From contig NZ_AP028669.1 in NCBI RefSeq assembly GCF_041154485.1, positions 1,488,001 to 1,552,000 of the forward strand: 64,000 nt of DNA, read 5' to 3'. A program made the position numbers and the translations under genes. This DNA comes from Variovorax sp. V93 (GTDB lineage Bacteria; Pseudomonadota; Gammaproteobacteria; Burkholderiales; Burkholderiaceae_C). This document shows, one piece after another, positions 62,532 to 64,000 of this stretch. The notes under the pieces are model-generated. The model had not been told where the DNA came from. It ran no database searches and saw nothing but the letters and a program-made list of their open reading frames with translations. Position 1 is the first letter of the stretch. Every line of letters begins with the position of its first letter.

Positions 62532-64000
62532 TCAGTTCACGCCTTGCGCGTCGGAAGGCGCCTTTTCGAACGGCAGCGTCATCGCGCCGAGCTCGCGGCG
62601 GGTTTCAACCAGCACCAGCGGACCGTCGTCGAGCACGATCGCGGGCGGGCGCTCGCGCGGCACATGCACCGGCTTCGGCTCGGCCGCGATCGCTGCGCGG
62701 GCCTGTGCAATGCGCTCGGCGTCCGAGTTCACCCATTGCAGGCCCGAGCTCTCGGCGATCTGCGCGAGTTCGGTCAGCGGCAGTTCGAAGGGTTGCACCT
62801 TCGGCAGTGCACGGCCATTGGCCGCGGGCTTGCTGCTGCTCTCGACGGCGACAGGCACCGCCGCGACTGCAGCGACCGCGACCGCGGGAGTTGCGGGAGC
62901 GGCAGGAGCTGCTGCGGCCGGGCGATCGAAGTAGCTCCGCGGTGCCGGTTCGCGTGCTTCTGCTTCGGGCACTGCGGTGCGTTCGGCCATTGCGAGCGGC
63001 TGGGCCGGCTGGCGTGCCGGTGCTTCGCCGGCCTCGGCGTTGTCGGCCGATGCGCCGGCCACGCCGGTTTCGCTGTCGTCGCGCGGACCGCGCTCGCGGC
63101 GATCCCGGCCGTAGCGGTCGCGCGAACGGCCGCGGCGCTCTTCGCCTTCGCGGCGCGGTGCCTGCTGCTCGCCGGTACCGGCTTCGCCTTCATTGGCCGG
63201 TGCCATTTCGGCGGCTTCGGCAATGCGGATGTCCGCTTCGTCGAGATTGGCCGGGGCCTCGCCGTTGGCGAAACGCGGCTGGCCTTCGCTGCGGCGCTCG
63301 CGGCGGCCGTCGTTGCGCTCGCCTCGCGGTGCGCGTTCTTCGCGGCCGCCGCGCGGCGCACGTTCGGCTTGCGCGCCGTCCTGCGGGGCGACGTTGTCGC
63401 CGCCGGATGCGTCGCGCGGTGCATCGTTGCCATTGCGCTCGCCGCGCTCGGCCCGCTCGCCACGTTCACCGCGCTCACCGCGTTCCCGGCGTTCGCCGCG
63501 TGCGCGCGGCGCGCGTTCTGCCGGCGCATTGCCTTCATCGCCAGCGGGTGCGCCCGATGCCGGTTGCTGCGCTTCGAGGTTGCCGTCGACCAGTTCGGCC
63601 GATGCCGGCCGTGCCTCGCGGCCTTCGCCTTCGCGGCGCTCGCCGCGGCCACCGCGGCGCTGTTCGCCGTCGCGCGGGCCGCGTGCTTCACGGGGCTCGC
63701 GAGGTTCGCGGAGCTCGCGCGGCTCGCGTTGTTCGCGCGGCTGGGCGGCTTCGCTGCGGATCTCGCTGCCGCGTCCTTCACGGCGCTCGCCTCCGCGGCC
63801 ACCGCGGCGTTCGCCGTCGCGGCCACCGGAGCGGCTGCCGTTTTCACCGCGGCCTTCGCCGCCGCGGCCACCGCGGCGCTGTTCGCCATCGCGGGCGCCG
63901 CGCGCTTCGCCGTCGCGGCCCGGGCGGCCGCCATCACGGCGCGTGGGCTTCGGAGGCTCGACCGGGATCACGGCCGGCGCGGGCGCCGGTGCCGGCGTGC
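62532..64000 (-). CDS. rne: Ribonuclease E, C-terminal region (partial)
   Basis: The frame is open to the right edge, so only the last 489 or so residues are seen, lacking the S1 and catalytic domains. What is visible is an arginine/glycine/glutamate-rich, low-complexity, probably disordered scaffold with runs such as RGERGERGER and repeated RRGGRGG. It ends in a conserved foot with LTELAQIAESSGLQWVN and LVLVETRRELGAMTLPFE, which I associate with betaproteobacterial RNase E. In the enterobacterial enzyme the tail assembles the degradosome and binds RNA. The visible GTG at 63971 is internal, not a start: codons beyond it continue an Ala-Pro linker without a stop. Confidence 0.85.
   Translation of the reverse strand, partial: TPAPAPAPAVIPVEPPKPTRRDGGRPGRDGEARGARDGEQRRGGRGGEGRGENGSRSGGRDGERRGGRGGERREGRGSEIRSEAAQPREQREPRELREPREPREARGPRDGEQRRGGRGERREGEGREARPASAELVDGNLEAQQPASGAPAGDEGNAPAERAPRARGERRERGERGERGERAERGERNGNDAPRDASGGDNVAPQDGAQAERAPRGGREERAPRGERNDGRRERRSEGQPRFANGEAPANLDEADIRIAEAAEMAPANEGEAGTGEQQAPRREGEERRGRSRDRYGRDRRERGPRDDSETGVAGASADNAEAGEAPARQPAQPLAMAERTAVPEAEAREPAPRSYFDRPAAAAPAAPATPAVAVAAVAAVPVAVESSSKPAANGRALPKVQPFELPLTELAQIAESSGLQWVNSDAERIAQARAAIAAEPKPVHVPRERPPAIVLDDGPLVLVETRRELGAMTLPFEKAPSDAQGVN

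Overview
The window is about 68-70% GC throughout, densely coded, and reads like a chromosome segment of a betaproteobacterium of the family Comamonadaceae, most probably Variovorax or a close relative. The grounds are protein sequence character (RNase E tail, HemX/HemY pair, LytS/LytTR pair beside argH), codon use and a family of GC-rich intergenic hairpins typical of that group. This is a judgement from reading, not a database match. I see no insertion sequence, phage, CRISPR array, rRNA or tRNA. The only gap longer than 300 bases (7336-7730) holds a regulatory leader.

Layout. (1) 3-2215: nitrate/cyanate-type ABC permease and ATPase followed by cyanase, a cyanate uptake and detoxification operon whose binding protein would lie left of the window. 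(2) 2233-7335: an SDR with a damaged catalytic tetrad, a MocR regulator divergent from an aminotransferase, an FMN reductase and a secreted hypothetical protein. (3) 7362-15639: a sigma-54-type promoter feeding a tandem glycine riboswitch, then a peptide ABC transporter (binding protein, two permeases, fused double ATPase), an M81 (MlrC-like) peptidase and an M20 amidohydrolase. Together they look like a nitrogen-scavenging peptide or acyl-amino-acid import and breakdown operon. (4) 15664-17695: CynX-type MFS exporter and its FadR/GntR regulator, with a near-perfect operator palindrome. (5) 17808-31628: pbpC and a giant alpha-2-macroglobulin on the same strand, normally neighbours but here separated by ten small genes, including an mnmH-GNAT-GNAT-DUF2277-LysE operon, an RNase H-like protein and a macro-domain protein.

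(6) 31781-37258: OpgC-like acyltransferase, SGNH hydrolase, two hypothetical membrane proteins and a rhomboid protease with a helical-repeat tail. (7) 37390-41903: argH divergent from a LytS-type histidine kinase, LytTR response regulator and AI-2E-family permease, the last three translationally coupled. (8) 41908-46592: MFS and GNAT genes, a LysR regulator, another MFS exporter and a membrane hypothetical. (9) 46623-55125: a 2729-residue NdvB-like cyclic beta-1,2-glucan synthase, whose start codon sits in the loop of a perfect 14-bp hairpin, preceded by a 72-residue membrane protein. (10) 55309-62415: ppc divergent from hemC-hemD-hemX-hemY. (11) 62532 to the right edge: the C-terminal tail of RNase E, cut by the window end.

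How they fit together: two nitrogen-acquisition systems (cyanate, peptides) stand near the left end. Envelope functions (PbpC with alpha-2-macroglobulin, OpgC, cyclic glucan synthase, rhomboid) dominate the middle, and central metabolism (argH, ppc, heme) the right. The most noteworthy signals are the sigma-54 plus tandem glycine riboswitch leader at 7362-7657 and the start-codon hairpin of the glucan synthase at 54795-54827.
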